Source: Crenothrix sp. D3
Lineage (GTDB): Bacteria; Pseudomonadota; Gammaproteobacteria; Methylococcales; Methylomonadaceae
DNA: 45,936 bases
Reading direction: 5' to 3'
NCBI GenBank assembly: GCA_002134785.1
Contig: MBQZ01000021.1
Span: 1 to 45,936, forward strand
Positions 6,483 through 15,555 of this stretch are shown piece by piece. Under the pieces are notes generated by a model. That model searched no databases. It was not told the origin of the DNA and saw nothing but the letters and a program-made list of their open reading frames with translations. The number at the start of each line of letters is the position of its first letter. Position 1 is the stretch's first letter. The position numbers were made by a program, and so were the translations under genes.

Positions 6483-8552
6483 ATGAATACTTTATTAAAA
6501 AACACAATCTGGATAATGGTTGCCGTGCTGGGTGCAGGGGCTGTGTCAGGTATTGCCTTAAATCGCGGTGAACCGATAAACGCACTGTGGTTTATTACTG
6601 CCGCTTTGTGTGTCTATGCCATTGGCTACCGTTTTTACGCGGCGTGGATTGCCACGACAGTTTTAATGGTGGATGAAACCCGCGCCACCCCTGCTGAACG
6701 CTTAGAAAATGGCAGTGATTTTGTACCCACCAATCGCTGGATAGTGTTTGGTCATCATTTTGCTGCCATCGCAGGGCCAGGCCCGTTAGTCGGGCCAACC
6801 TTGGCGGCGCAGTTTGGTTATTTACCTGGAACGCTGTGGATTTTGTTCGGGGCGGTGTTAGGTGGTTGCGTGCAGGATATGGTGACGCTGTTTTTATCCA
6901 CGCGCCGTGATGCCAAAAGTTTGGGGCAGATGGCGCGTGATGAATTGGGTGTGTTAGGTGGTACGGCGGCGTTGATTGCCACGTTTGCCATTATGATTAT
7001 TCTGATTGCGGTGCTGGGTTTGGTAGTAGTGAATGCCATGAAACACAGTCCGTGGGCAACATTTACCGTATTAGCGACTATTCCGATTGCCATGATAGTG
7101 GGCGTGTATATGCGTTATATCCGTGTCGGGCAGGTATTAGAAGCCTCGGCGTTAGGCGTAATATTATTGTTATTGGCGGTTGCTGGTGGACGTGTAATTG
7201 ATGAAAGCGCGACTTTGCGGGTGTTATTTGACCACGAAGGCCTAACGCTGGCGTGGTGGGTAATGGTGTATGGGTTTGCTGCGGCGATTTTGCCTGTGTG
7301 GTTGTTATTAGCTCCGCGTGATTATTTATCAACCTATATGAAACTCGGCACCATTACGCTATTGGCAGTCGCTATTATCCTATTGCAACCCGATGTCAAA
7401 ATGCCCGCTATCACGCAATTTGTCGATGGTACTGGCCCTATTTTTGGCGGCAAATTATTTCCATTTGTATTTATTACCATTGCTTGCGGCGCGATTTCTG
7501 GGTTTCACGCGCTGATTGCCTCAGGCACTACGCCCAAACTATTAACCAATGAACGAGATATTCGCATGATTGGTTACGGCGGAATGCTGTTGGAATCGTT
7601 TGTGGCGGTGATGGCAATGATAGCTGCGACCGTGTTAGATCCAGGGGTGTTTTTTGCGATTAATAGCTCAGCTGGCGTAGTTGGAAAAGAAGCGGTGGAT
7701 GCGGTCGCTAAGATTTCTTCGTGGGGTTATCCCGTCACTGTTGAGCAAATGCAGCTTTTGGCCCAACAAATGGGTGAAGCAACATTGTTTGCCCGCACAG
7801 GCGGTGCGCCGTCCTTAGCAGTGGGCATGGCCAGTATTTTCGGCAGTGCGTTTGGTAACAGTATGTTGGCATTGTGGTATCACTTTGCGATTATGTTTGA
7901 GGCGATTTTTATTTTGACCACGCTGGATGCAGGAACGCGCGTCGGGCGGTTTATGTTACAAGATATTTTAGGCAATAAATGGCCGGCAATGGGACAAACC
8001 TCATGGTTGCCATCGGTGATTTTTACCAGCGCGGTCGTGGTGTCGGCGTGGGGTTATTTTTTATATATCGGTGTGATTGATCCCAATGGAGGCGTGAATA
8101 TTTTATGGCCTTTATTTGGTATTGCTAATCAAATGTTGGCGGCGATTGCCTTGTGCGTGGCGACAGGTATTTTAGTTAAATCCGCGAAAGGCAAGTATGC
8201 GTTTATCACAGGCGCACCGTTGCTATGGCTGATTATTATTACCAGTACAGCCGCGTGGCAAAAACTCACCAGTGACGATGTACGCATTGGTTTTTTGGCG
8301 GCGGCGAATGATTTGTCCAGCAAATTAAACGCTGGGTTATTACCGCCTGATAAAGCCGCTATCGCACCGAAACTGATTTTTAATTTCCAGCTAGATGCGG
8401 TAATTACGGTATTTTTCGTCTGCTTATTGTGGCTGATTGTGTTTGATATGGTGCGGGTCTGTGTGCGTTATTTAACAGGTAAACCTACACCTGCATTGAC
8501 CGAAGTGCCACACAGCCCCAGTCGCTTAGTTGAAGATTGGATAAGGGATTAA
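6483..8552 (+). CDS. cstA: CstA/BtsT-family transporter (peptide or pyruvate uptake)
   Basis: This 689-residue inner-membrane protein has many hydrophobic helices (about 16-18). The CstA signature region is GHHFAAIAGPGPLVGPTLAAQ (residues about 89-109). The N-terminal two thirds match the CstA domain and the last third the CstA 5-TM domain. Length is close to E. coli CstA (701) and BtsT/YjiY (716). Known members take up peptides or pyruvate, the latter with protons, during carbon limitation, and I cannot tell which substrate applies here. The small partner gene follows 2 bases after the stop, as in cstA-ybdD and btsT-yjiX. The two-component pair next door could control it; this is inference from position only. 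Confidence 0.9.
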   Translation: MNTLLKNTIWIMVAVLGAGAVSGIALNRGEPINALWFITAALCVYAIGYRFYAAWIATTVLMVDETRATPAERLENGSDFVPTNRWIVFGHHFAAIAGPGPLVGPTLAAQFGYLPGTLWILFGAVLGGCVQDMVTLFLSTRRDAKSLGQMARDELGVLGGTAALIATFAIMIILIAVLGLVVVNAMKHSPWATFTVLATIPIAMIVGVYMRYIRVGQVLEASALGVILLLLAVAGGRVIDESATLRVLFDHEGLTLAWWVMVYGFAAAILPVWLLLAPRDYLSTYMKLGTITLLAVAIILLQPDVKMPAITQFVDGTGPIFGGKLFPFVFITIACGAISGFHALIASGTTPKLLTNERDIRMIGYGGMLLESFVAVMAMIAATVLDPGVFFAINSSAGVVGKEAVDAVAKISSWGYPVTVEQMQLLAQQMGEATLFARTGGAPSLAVGMASIFGSAFGNSMLALWYHFAIMFEAIFILTTLDAGTRVGRFMLQDILGNKWPAMGQTSWLPSVIFTSAVVVSAWGYFLYIGVIDPNGGVNILWPLFGIANQMLAAIALCVATGILVKSAKGKYAFITGAPLLWLIIITSTAAWQKLTSDDVRIGFLAAANDLSSKLNAGLLPPDKAAIAPKLIFNFQLDAVITVFFVCLLWLIVFDMVRVCVRYLTGKPTPALTEVPHSPSRLVEDWIRD

Positions 8553-8554
8553 TC

Positions 8555-8737
8555 ATGTTCAACAGTATTAAAATTTTTTGGCAAGCTGTACGCCAGTTAT
8601 CAGGTGATGATGCTTATGAGCGTTATCTACGTCATCATGTAGACCATCATTCAGCCGATGGCGAACCACTGAGTAAAAAAGAATTTTTTAAAAAGTGGCA
8701 AGATGATAGATGGCAGGGGGTGAAGCGGTGTTGTTAA
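8555..8737 (+). CDS. YbdD/YjiX-family small protein
   Basis: The 60-residue protein (MFNSIKIFWQAVRQLSGDDAYERY...) has the layout of the YbdD/YjiX family: an N-terminal amphipathic stretch, the YERYLRHH segment and the ending LSKKEFFKKWQDDRWQG. It begins 2 bases after the transporter stop, at ATG 8555 with AAGGGAT just upstream. Members are nearly always encoded with CstA/BtsT transporters; their exact function is unsettled. Confidence 0.85.
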   Translation: MFNSIKIFWQAVRQLSGDDAYERYLRHHVDHHSADGEPLSKKEFFKKWQDDRWQGVKRCC

Positions 8738-8754
8738 ATAAACACTAAAACTTA

Positions 8755-9603
8755 GGGTAGTGCTAAACAAGTAATGCTCAGTAGTGCAATTTAGACTTAG
8801 TTTAGAGAAAATATGTTGATTTGAGACTGAGGCATAAGCCATGAGTGAAATTATTTGTACTCGCTGTGGTTCAACCCACTGCAAGAAAAACGGTCACATT
8901 CATAATGGTAAACAAAACCATCGCTGTAAAGACTGTGGACGACAGTTTGTGATGGACAATGAGCAAAAGATTATTCCTGAATGGATTCGCAGCATGATAC
9001 TTAAGGCATTGTTAGAGCGTCTTTCATTACGCGGTATTTGCCGTACTTTTTCGGTGAGTCTCACTTGGCTGTTGAGCTATATCGATGAAGTTTATGAGCA
9101 CTTGCCCGCTGATTTAAACGTTAAGCCTGTTGATAGCAAAAATATAGCCGCTGCCCTTTTTTTGCTGGAAGTTGAGGCAGACGAGATGTGGAGTTTCGTT
9201 GGTAATAAAGATAACAAGCAATGGATATGGATTGTCTTGGATGTACACACCCGCCAAGTCATTGCCGTTCATGTCGGCAGTCGTGATAAAGATGAGGCTC
9301 GTGAACTGGGGCAAAAAATCCCCCGACGTTTATCAACAACACGCTGCGTTTTATACTGATCTTTATGACGCTTATGTGGGAGTTATTCCCGAAAACCAAC
9401 ACCATCGGGTTAGCAAACAAAGCGATGCTCTCCAATCACATTGAACGCTTTAACTGCACTCTCAGACAACGTGTTTCCCGATTAGTCAGGGATTCTTTGG
9501 CGTTTTCTAAAAAGCTGACTAACCATATCGGAGCCATTGCCTATTTCATTTGCCATTATAATTTAACTAAAAACCATACAGCATTACTTGTTTAGCACTA
9601 CCC
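8755..9603 (+). mobile_element. IS1-family insertion sequence, inactivated
   Basis: The 849-bp element is bounded by perfect 24-bp terminal inverted repeats, 8755-8778 (starting GGGTAGTGCTAAACAAG) and 9580-9603. It carries one transposase gene broken by two frameshifts. The flanks, AAAACTTA on the left and AGTTGCGT on the right, do not repeat each other, so no target duplication is visible. The element is probably old or was trimmed by recombination. Confidence 0.85.
8841..9595 (+). pseudogene. IS1-family transposase, two frameshifts
   Basis: The first frame (from ATG 8841) carries a zinc-ribbon N-terminus (CTRCGSTHCKKNG and CKDCGRQF), a helix-turn-helix and the first catalytic segment ADEMWSFVGNK. 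At a run of five C near 9320 the frame shifts: the text continues as PDVYQQHAAFYTDLYDAYVGVIPENQHH in the second frame. Near 9420 it shifts again into the third frame for LSNHIERFNCTLRQRVSRLV and GAIAYFICHYN, the family C-terminus. IS1 normally uses one programmed shift near the start of the gene, not two late ones, so these are inactivating mutations. The three pieces joined give a normal-length transposase. Confidence 0.85.
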
Positions 9604-9748
9604 AGTTGCGTCCTGAGTTTTTGGGGTAGGGGCTTTTTGGCTTTATCATTATTTATGCACCAACGCCATATGTAATCAAAAGTGTTGCTGGGGAAAATCG
9701 GGCAGGGGTATTGCAGTGTAAATGTTTACACATTTACTCGGTATTGAA

Positions 9749-9774
9749 ACGCCCGTTTCTTATGAAACGGGCGT
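9749..9774 (-). terminator. Probable terminator of the thrS-infC-rpmI-rplT operon
   Basis: ACGCCCGTTTC-TTAT-GAAACGGGCGT is an 11-bp perfect stem 9 bases after the rplT stop codon. On the minus strand it is followed by TTCAAT, a weak U tract. Between it and the IS1 end (9604-9748) I see no gene. Confidence 0.65.
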
Positions 9775-9782
9775 AGTATCAC

Positions 9783-10148
9783 TTATGAAACTGGGCTTTG
9801 ATTCGCTTTAGCAATTTCAGCGATTTTGCCAAATGCTTCGATGTCGCGTACGGCGAGATCAGCTAATACTTTACGGTCGATACCGACATTGGCTTTGTTT
9901 AAGCCGTTGATTAAGCGACTGTAAGAAATGCCATACATTCTTGCGGCAGCGTTGATACGCACAATCCACAAGGCGCGGAATTGACGTTTTTTCTGTTTAC
10001 GGTCACGGTACGCATATTGTCCCGCTTTGATTACCGCTTGTTTAGCAACGCGGTAAACTCGGCTTCTTGCGCCATAGTAACCTTTTGCTAATTTAAGAAT
10101 TTTTTTGTGTCTTGCTCTGGCTGTTACACCACGTTTTACTCTAGGCAT
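9783..10148 (-). CDS. rplT: 50S ribosomal protein L20
   Basis: The 121-residue product ([26 protein letters not shown]...) matches L20 over its whole length; the family is usually 117-120 residues. L20 binds 23S rRNA early in large-subunit assembly. In E. coli it also represses translation of its own operon by binding the rpmI leader. The gene is 15 bases after rpmI, starting at ATG with AAGGAGATT upstream. Confidence 0.98.
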   Translation of the reverse strand: MPRVKRGVTARARHKKILKLAKGYYGARSRVYRVAKQAVIKAGQYAYRDRKQKKRQFRALWIVRINAAARMYGISYSRLINGLNKANVGIDRKVLADLAVRDIEAFGKIAEIAKANQSPVS

Positions 10149-10163
10149 GATTAATCTCCTTGA

Positions 10164-10361
10164 TTAACTGTAAGGCATCATGCGTCTAGCCATACGCACA
10201 TCGGATGGATGAACACTCGCGGGTGCGCGTAGCTGTCTTTTTCTTTTAGTCGATTTTTTAGTCAAAATGTGGCGTTTGTGTGATTGCCCACATTTGAAAC
10301 CGCCGTTGCCTGTGCGTCTAAAACGCTTAGCAGCACCACGGTTAGTTTTTATTTTCGGCAT
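10164..10361 (-). CDS. rpmI: 50S ribosomal protein L35
   Basis: The 65-residue basic protein [20 protein letters not shown]... is standard L35. It sits between infC and rplT in the classic order. A 187-base structured leader precedes it, with a strong hairpin right after infC; this is where L20 autoregulation acts in relatives. Confidence 0.98.
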   Translation of the reverse strand: MPKIKTNRGAAKRFRRTGNGGFKCGQSHKRHILTKKSTKRKRQLRAPASVHPSDVRMARRMMPYS

Positions 10362-10548
10362 TTGTTTGCTCCAATTAAATTTTAAAAAAAATCCTTGAGA
10401 ATTAACTCAGCAAGGCAAAATGCGTTGGCCCTGAAGAATTACTCACATTCTGTTTGAATGCGTTGACTTAGCAAATCCTATGCTAAGGTAAAACAAAGCC
10501 AGAGGGTTTATCGCTAAACCCGTCTGGCTTAAATTTGGGTGTTATAAA
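10362..10548 (-). promoter_or_regulatory. Structured leader between infC and rpmI (candidate L20 operator)
   Basis: Three hairpins are visible on the minus strand: AAGCCAGACGGGTTTAGCGA with its partner at 10496-10530, CTTAGCATAGGATTTGCTAAG at 10468-10488, and CTTGCTGAG...CTCAAG around 10393-10414. In enterobacteria L20 represses rpmI-rplT by binding RNA structures of the infC-rpmI region. The position fits, but the fold has not been compared with known operators. Confidence 0.5.
10496..10530 (-). terminator. Hairpin after infC: terminator or attenuator
   Basis: The arms AAGCCAGA-GGGTTTA and TAAACCC-GTCTGGCTT form a stem of about 15 bp with a 4-base loop, followed on the minus strand by TGTTTTACC. 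It lies 18 bases after the infC stop and 135 before rpmI. It could therefore partly end transcription or act as a regulated attenuator. Confidence 0.6.
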
Positions 10549-11073
10549 TTATTTTTTCTTCTTTGGCGACATGGTCATAATCATTTGTCGCCCTTCCATC
10601 TTAGGAAACTGTTCAACTATAGCGATTTCTTCCAAGTCTTTTTCAATACGTTTCAACACATCCATGCCAAGTTCACGATGTGCCATTTCTCGCCCGCGAT
10701 AACGTACAGTAATCTTGGTTTTGTCACCGTCATTAAGAAACTTAGTCAAACTTCTTAATTTGACTTGATAATCGCCGTCATCCGTTCCTGGTCTGAATTT
10801 GATTTCTTTGACTTGAATTTGCTTTTGCTTCTTTTTAGCAATCGCTAATTTTTTGTTGAGTTCAAACTGGTATTTACCGTAGTTCATTATCTTACAAACG
10901 GGGGGATCCGCGTTTGGCGATATTTCTACTAAATCCAAGTCTGCCGCATAAGCAATCTGTTTGGCCTCATCCAGCGAGATAATACCTAATACTTCACCCT
11001 CTGCGCCTGTGACTCTCACCCGTCTAGCGGTGATCATGTCATTCAAGCGTGTTTCGTCTTTTTTAGCAGCGAT
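10549..11073 (-). CDS. infC: Translation initiation factor IF-3, ATC start
   Basis: IF-3 binds the 30S subunit and checks the initiator tRNA-start codon pair. The sequence has the N-domain ([20 protein letters not shown]), the [20 protein letters not shown] segment, a lysine-rich linker and the C-domain ([39 protein letters not shown]). No ATG, GTG or TTG gives a full N-terminus. The strong Shine-Dalgarno GGAGGA at 11081-11086 sits 7 bases before ATC at 11071-11073, giving (M)[17 protein letters not shown] and 174 residues; E. coli IF-3 is 180. Rare AUU/AUC/AUA starts are known for infC: free IF-3 rejects them, so the protein limits its own synthesis. thrS ends 22 bases upstream. Confidence 0.93.
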   Translation of the reverse strand: MAAKKDETRLNDMITARRVRVTGAEGEVLGIISLDEAKQIAYAADLDLVEISPNADPPVCKIMNYGKYQFELNKKLAIAKKKQKQIQVKEIKFRPGTDDGDYQVKLRSLTKFLNDGDKTKITVRYRGREMAHRELGMDVLKRIEKDLEEIAIVEQFPKMEGRQMIMTMSPKKKK

Positions 11074-11080
11074 ACCCTAA

Positions 11081-11086
11081 TCCTCC
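11081..11086 (-). promoter_or_regulatory. Ribosome binding site that fixes the ATC start of infC
   Basis: GGAGGA (TCCTCC on the plus strand) lies 7 bases from ATC. An in-frame TAG at 11078-11080 rules out any start further upstream. The first ordinary start codons downstream (TTG at 11046, ATG at 11037) have no ribosome site. Confidence 0.85.
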
Positions 11087-11095
11087 ACGTTACTA

Positions 11096-13003
11096 TTATT
11101 TTCTGTCAGCAATTTCTTGTGTTAAGCGGTTGCTAAAGTCACTAATTGCCAAACTACCTAAATCATCACCCTTTTGCGTGCGTACCGTAATGACTTGTTG
11201 TTCTAATTCATTATCACCGATGATGACAAGATAAGGTACACGCTGCATAGAATGTTCGCGGATTTTAAAGCCTATCTTCTCATTTCTCAAGTCTATTTTT
11301 GCTCTGATACCTTGCTGTTCTAATGTTTTCAGCACTTCGGTGGCATAATTAGCGTGTCTATCGGCAATAATCAGCACCACAACCTGCACTGGTGACAGCC
11401 ATAACGGAAATGTTCCAGCGTGTTGTTCGATTAAAATACCAATAAATCGCTCTAACGATCCTAGTATAGCGCGATGTAACATCACGGGTACTTGTTTTGA
11501 ACCATCTTCGGCAATATAGCTCGCACTTAATCGAGTAGGCATCGAGAAATCAACTTGAATTGTGCCGCATTGCCATACACGACCGATACAATCTTTTAGC
11601 GAGAATTCAATTTTAGGGCCGTAAAATGCGCCTTCACCTGGTTGTAAATCCCACTTCAATTCTTTGTTATTCAAAGCAAGTTCTAACGCCGACTCCGCTT
11701 TATCCCAAACGCTATCATCACCGACACGATTTTCAGGGCGCGTTGACAATTTAATAATGACTTCTTCAAAACCGAAATCTTTATAAACCGCAAACAACAT
11801 ATCAATAAAGGTAGCCACTTCGTCTTGGATTTGCGCTTCAGTACAAAAAATATGTGCATCATCTTGCACAAAATTTCTCACTCGCATTAAACCATGCAAT
11901 GTTCCAGAGGGTTCATTACGATGACACGAACCGAATTCAGCTAAACGAATCGGTAAATCGCGATAACTTTTAATACCTTGATTATAAATCTGAATATGGC
12001 ACGGGCAGTTCATCGGCTTGACCGCATAATCCCGATTTTCCGAATGGGTAGTAAAAATCATTGCACCGAACTTGTCCCAATGCCCTGATTTTTCCCACAG
12101 TGAGCGGTCTACTAGTTGCGGCGTTTTAACTTCCGCGTAGCCATTGAAACGCAGTTTCTCACGAATGTATTGCTCAACTTCTTGATAGATAATCCAGCCT
12201 TTTTCGTGCCAAAAAACCATACCAGGAGCTTCTTCTTGGGTATGAAATAAATCCAGTGTTTTGGCTAATTTACGGTGATCGCGTTTTTCAGCTTCTTCCA
12301 AACGATGTAAATAGGCTTGTAAGTCTTTTTTATCGCCCCACGCCGTGCCGTAAATACGTTGTAGCATTTCGTTTTTAGAATCGCCGCGCCAGTATGCACC
12401 TGCAATTTTCATTAACTTGAACACGCCTAGTTTGCTGGTGCTAGGTACATGAGGCCCGCGACATAAATCAGTAAAGCCACCTTGTTCATACAAAGATAAA
12501 TCTTGATCGGCAGGAATAGATTCAATAATTTCTGCTTTATACGCTTCGCCTAAGCCTTTAAAAAAAGTAACCGCAGCATCTCTGGATAATACTGAACGAT
12601 GAACAGCAAAATCTTGCGCGACCAATTCTTGCATTTTCTTTTCAATGACAATTAAATCATCAGGCGTGAACGGTCTGGAATAAGCAAAATCGTAGAAAAA
12701 GCCATTTTCAATCACAGGGCCGATAGTGACTTGTGCATCTGGGAATAATTGCTTAACGGCTTGCGCTAATAAATGCGCAGTGGAATGGCGGATAACATCA
12801 ACGCCGTCTTCGTCTTTCGCAGTAATAATTTGTAGAGAAGCATCTTGCTCAATCAGCGTGCTAGCATCCACTACGACACCGTTGACTTTACCTGCGAGGG
12901 TTGCCTTTGCTAATCCCGTGCCTATTGATTTGGCTACATCTAACACAGTGACTGCGTGGTCAAATTCGCGTAAAGAACCGTCTGGGAGAGTAATTACAGG
13001 CAT
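11096..13003 (-). CDS. thrS: Threonyl-tRNA synthetase
   Basis: This 635-residue enzyme (E. coli 642) charges tRNA-Thr. Domains in order: TGS at 1-62 ([16 protein letters not shown]), the editing domain with HSTAH (H73, H77) and CRGPH (C181, H185) that clears Ser-tRNA-Thr, the class II catalytic core with the zinc cysteine in [11 protein letters not shown] (C333), and the anticodon-binding domain. I start it at ATG 13003, as in the family; the open frame continues upstream into the tRNA gene but that part is not protein. There is no clear ribosome site (AAAAAG only). In E. coli thrS is translationally autoregulated through tRNA-like leader structures; here a tRNA-Val gene and its terminator lie directly upstream. 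Confidence 0.96.
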   Translation of the reverse strand: MPVITLPDGSLREFDHAVTVLDVAKSIGTGLAKATLAGKVNGVVVDASTLIEQDASLQIITAKDEDGVDVIRHSTAHLLAQAVKQLFPDAQVTIGPVIENGFFYDFAYSRPFTPDDLIVIEKKMQELVAQDFAVHRSVLSRDAAVTFFKGLGEAYKAEIIESIPADQDLSLYEQGGFTDLCRGPHVPSTSKLGVFKLMKIAGAYWRGDSKNEMLQRIYGTAWGDKKDLQAYLHRLEEAEKRDHRKLAKTLDLFHTQEEAPGMVFWHEKGWIIYQEVEQYIREKLRFNGYAEVKTPQLVDRSLWEKSGHWDKFGAMIFTTHSENRDYAVKPMNCPCHIQIYNQGIKSYRDLPIRLAEFGSCHRNEPSGTLHGLMRVRNFVQDDAHIFCTEAQIQDEVATFIDMLFAVYKDFGFEEVIIKLSTRPENRVGDDSVWDKAESALELALNNKELKWDLQPGEGAFYGPKIEFSLKDCIGRVWQCGTIQVDFSMPTRLSASYIAEDGSKQVPVMLHRAILGSLERFIGILIEQHAGTFPLWLSPVQVVVLIIADRHANYATEVLKTLEQQGIRAKIDLRNEKIGFKIREHSMQRVPYLVIIGDNELEQQVITVRTQKGDDLGSLAISDFSNRLTQEIADRK

Positions 13004-13030
13004 TAGATAAACTTTTTGATTGCTACAATG

Positions 13031-13057
13031 AAAAAAGCACCGCCTAAGCAGTGCTTT
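13031..13057 (-). terminator. Rho-independent terminator between tRNA-Val and thrS
   Basis: On the minus strand AAAGCAC-TGCTTAGGCG-GTGCTTT is followed by a run of T (plus-strand A at 13031-13036). It lies 9 bases after the tRNA end and only 28 bases before the thrS start. thrS mRNA must therefore either read through it or start inside this short interval. Confidence 0.75.
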
Positions 13058-13065
13058 ATATATTC

Positions 13066-13142
13066 TGGTAGGCACGAGTGGACTCGAACCACCGACCCCC
13101 ACCATGTCAAGGTGGTGCTCTAACCAACTGAGCTACGCGCCT
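13066..13142 (-). tRNA. tRNA-Val (anticodon GAC)
   Basis: The 77-base cloverleaf includes an encoded CCA end. The acceptor AGGCGCG pairs with CGTGCCT with one G-U, the D arm is GCTCAGTTGGTTAGAGC, the anticodon arm is CCACC-TTGACAT-GGTGG with anticodon GAC, and the T arm is GGTGG-TTCGAGT-CCACT. It reads GUC and GUU valine codons. The body is nearly identical to E. coli tRNA-Val(GAC) except for the acceptor stem. Confidence 0.97.
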
Positions 13143-13239
13143 GAAGTATTAACTTCAAGCCGCATATTGTACCAATAAATTTCTGTTATGCAAGCATTGA
13201 CATTTAGAAGGACGTATTTGTTGACTAACTAACTAGCAA

Positions 13240-15144
13240 TCAAGCCACATCTGCTAAATTGCCGCATGATTCCAACCACGCTTTTCTATCTGGAGCGCGT
13301 TTTTTTGCCAGTAATAAATCGAGTTGCGCGCTAGTTTCATCATCGGCGGCAATTGTTAACTGCACTAAGCGGCGAGTGTCGGGGTTCATGGTAGTTTCAC
13401 GCAATTGACTGGGATTCATTTCACCTAAACCTTTAAAGCGTTGTATGTTGATTTGCCCTTTCAATTTTTCCGCTTTAATTCTATCCAACACCCCTAAACG
13501 TTCTGCTTCATCCAAGGCATAAAAAACCCGTTTGCCCACATCAATACGGTACAACGGAGGCATGGCGACAAACACATGACCTTCTTTAACCAGCGCATTA
13601 AAGTGTTGATAAAACAATGCACATATCAAGGTGGCAATGTGATTACCATCGGAATCCGCATCCGCCAAAATACAGACTTTTCCATAGCGCAGGTTTTGTA
13701 AATCGCTAGAACCAGGTTCTATGCCCAAAGCAACCGCAATATCATGAACTTCTTGCGAAGCCATAACTTGGGTGGATTCTACTTCCCAAGTATTTAAAAT
13801 TTTGCCGCGTAACGGCATGATAGCTTGAAAATCCCGCTCGCGAGCTTGTTTGGCAGAACCGCCTGCTGAATCACCTTCGACTAAAAATAATTCGGTGCGG
13901 TTAATGTCTTGAGCGGAACAATCGGCGAGTTTTCCTGGAAGTGCTGGACCTGAAGTGATGCGTTTGCGGATGATTTTTTTGTTAGAGCGTAAACGTTTTT
14001 GCGCACTGTTAATAATAATCTCGGCAATTTTTTCGCCTTCGCTGGGATTTTGATTCAGCCATAAACTAAAGCTGTCTTTTGCCACGCCTGAGACAAACGC
14101 CACGCATTCACGCGAACTGAGTCGTTCTTTGGTCTGCCCTGAAAATTGCGGGTCTTCCAGTTTCACTGCCAATACAAAATGACAATTTTCCCACACGTCT
14201 TCAGGGGCAACTTTCACACCACGCGGCAAAATACTACGAATATCACAAAATTCACGCATGGCTTCGGTAAGTCCTGCGCGTAAGCCATTGACGTGCGTAC
14301 CGCCTTGCGCCGTCGGAATCAAATTGACATAACTTTCATTGAGCATTTCTGACGGGTTTTCCATTGCCCAAACTACGCCCCATTCTGCGGTTTCGTGGTT
14401 GGTTGCCATGCTGCCCATGAAAGGCTGCTCTGGAAAATATTCAATATCACCGAGGCGGTCAAGCAGATAACCTTTTAAGCCGTCTTGGTAATACCATTCA
14501 TAGCTTTCATCGGTTTGGTCAATGCTGAGGGTTATTTTTAAGCGCGGACAGAGTACAGCTTTGGCGCGTAACACTTGTTTGAGTTTGGTAACGGAAATTT
14601 TAGCCGAATCAAAATATTTTTCATTGGGTAAAAATCTGACTGATGTACCCGTATTATTTTTACCTACCGTGCCAATTTCGGTGAGTTCGGTTTGTTTTTC
14701 GCCATCGGCAAAACTCATGCTGTAAATTTTGCCGTTACGCTTTACTTCTATATCAAGTTTGGCTGATAAGGCATTAACGACAGAAACGCCCACACCGTGC
14801 AGACCGCCTGAAAATTGGTAATTCTGATTAGAAAATTTTCCGCCTGCATGAAGTTGAGTCAGAATAACTTCCACGCCTGTCATGCCTTGTTCGGGGTGCA
14901 TATCCACAGGCATTCCACGCCCATCATCTTTTACCAGCACTGATCCGTCTTTGTATATCACCACGTAGATAACTTTAGCAAACCCTGCCATTGCCTCATC
15001 AACGCTGTTATCAACCACCTCTTGTACCAGATGATTCGGACGCGTGGTGTCGGTGTACATCCCAGGTCGTTTGCGCACGGGTTCTAAGCCGCTTAATACT
15101 TCGATTGCGGCCGCGTTATATTCGTTATTCAGAAACACCTCCAT
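13240..15144 (-). CDS. parE: DNA topoisomerase IV subunit B
   Basis: ParE is the ATPase subunit of topoisomerase IV, which unlinks daughter chromosomes. Visible are the GHKL ATPase motifs ([35 protein letters not shown]), the transducer domain, the TOPRIM motifs [20 protein letters not shown] and DADSDGNHI, and the C-terminal [12 protein letters not shown]. It lacks the extra insert of GyrB and has PMYTDTTRPNHL-type ParE wording (GMYTDTTRPNHL). The start is uncertain. ATG 15144 gives 634 residues but has no ribosome site. The only good site, GGAGG, overlaps that ATG and lies 5 bases before CTG 15132, which would give 630 residues, exactly the E. coli length. Confidence 0.95.
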   Translation of the reverse strand: MEVFLNNEYNAAAIEVLSGLEPVRKRPGMYTDTTRPNHLVQEVVDNSVDEAMAGFAKVIYVVIYKDGSVLVKDDGRGMPVDMHPEQGMTGVEVILTQLHAGGKFSNQNYQFSGGLHGVGVSVVNALSAKLDIEVKRNGKIYSMSFADGEKQTELTEIGTVGKNNTGTSVRFLPNEKYFDSAKISVTKLKQVLRAKAVLCPRLKITLSIDQTDESYEWYYQDGLKGYLLDRLGDIEYFPEQPFMGSMATNHETAEWGVVWAMENPSEMLNESYVNLIPTAQGGTHVNGLRAGLTEAMREFCDIRSILPRGVKVAPEDVWENCHFVLAVKLEDPQFSGQTKERLSSRECVAFVSGVAKDSFSLWLNQNPSEGEKIAEIIINSAQKRLRSNKKIIRKRITSGPALPGKLADCSAQDINRTELFLVEGDSAGGSAKQARERDFQAIMPLRGKILNTWEVESTQVMASQEVHDIAVALGIEPGSSDLQNLRYGKVCILADADSDGNHIATLICALFYQHFNALVKEGHVFVAMPPLYRIDVGKRVFYALDEAERLGVLDRIKAEKLKGQINIQRFKGLGEMNPSQLRETTMNPDTRRLVQLTIAADDETSAQLDLLLAKKRAPDRKAWLESCGNLADVA

Positions 15145-15221
15145 TGGCACAAGGAAGTTCCCGCACTTTTAAAGTGACATAGCTCATTCCAATTCTCTTT
15201 AGTAATAACTCAACGCTAAAT

Positions 15222-15494
15222 TTACTTTTTCGACCATTTATCATCTTTTTTCATATAATCCGTATTTAGTGAAGACTCTATCGGCGCGAGATTTAATGCA
15301 ATGTTAGTTTTACCACCCGTTCGTCCACCGTCATCTTTAATTTTTTTTTGGTGTTCAATAAAAGTTTTGAGTTCTTCAACTGCCTTTTGCTTAGTAGGAT
15401 AAGGCCCATAAACACCTTCTCTTGCATTGAAGTACCATTCTGTTAATCCAGTTTTGGCATCGTATTGGGAAAAAAATCTATCAATTTCAAACAT
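15222..15494 (-). CDS. Small protein, DUF6316-like, function unknown
   Basis: The product has 90 residues, no signal peptide and no membrane segment. The first 50 residues contain TEWYFNAREGVYGPYPTKQKA, resembling a family of small gammaproteobacterial proteins with a WYF-REG-GPY signature. The C-terminal 40 residues are charged and glycine-rich and look disordered. It follows yggX by 61 bases on the same strand, so it may be the last gene of the asmA-mutY-yggX operon. Confidence 0.7.
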   Translation of the reverse strand: MFEIDRFFSQYDAKTGLTEWYFNAREGVYGPYPTKQKAVEELKTFIEHQKKIKDDGGRTGGKTNIALNLAPIESSLNTDYMKKDDKWSKK

Positions 15495-15555
15495 CGAGCA
15501 TCTCCAAATAAAAGCTATTAAATTTTTATAAAAAATAAAAACTATTTGCAGCTAA

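Noticed and set aside
8651..8884. 77-codon minus-strand frame spanning the YbdD gene end and IS1 left end
   Set aside because: It crosses the IS boundary and has no domain or ribosome site.
9172..9444. Independent gene inside IS1
   Set aside because: Its middle part is the continuation of the transposase after the first frameshift, and its beginning is out-of-frame text.
13004..13105. Upstream extension of thrS (34 extra residues)
   Set aside because: It would translate the tRNA-Val gene and its terminator; the conserved protein begins at [10 protein letters not shown].
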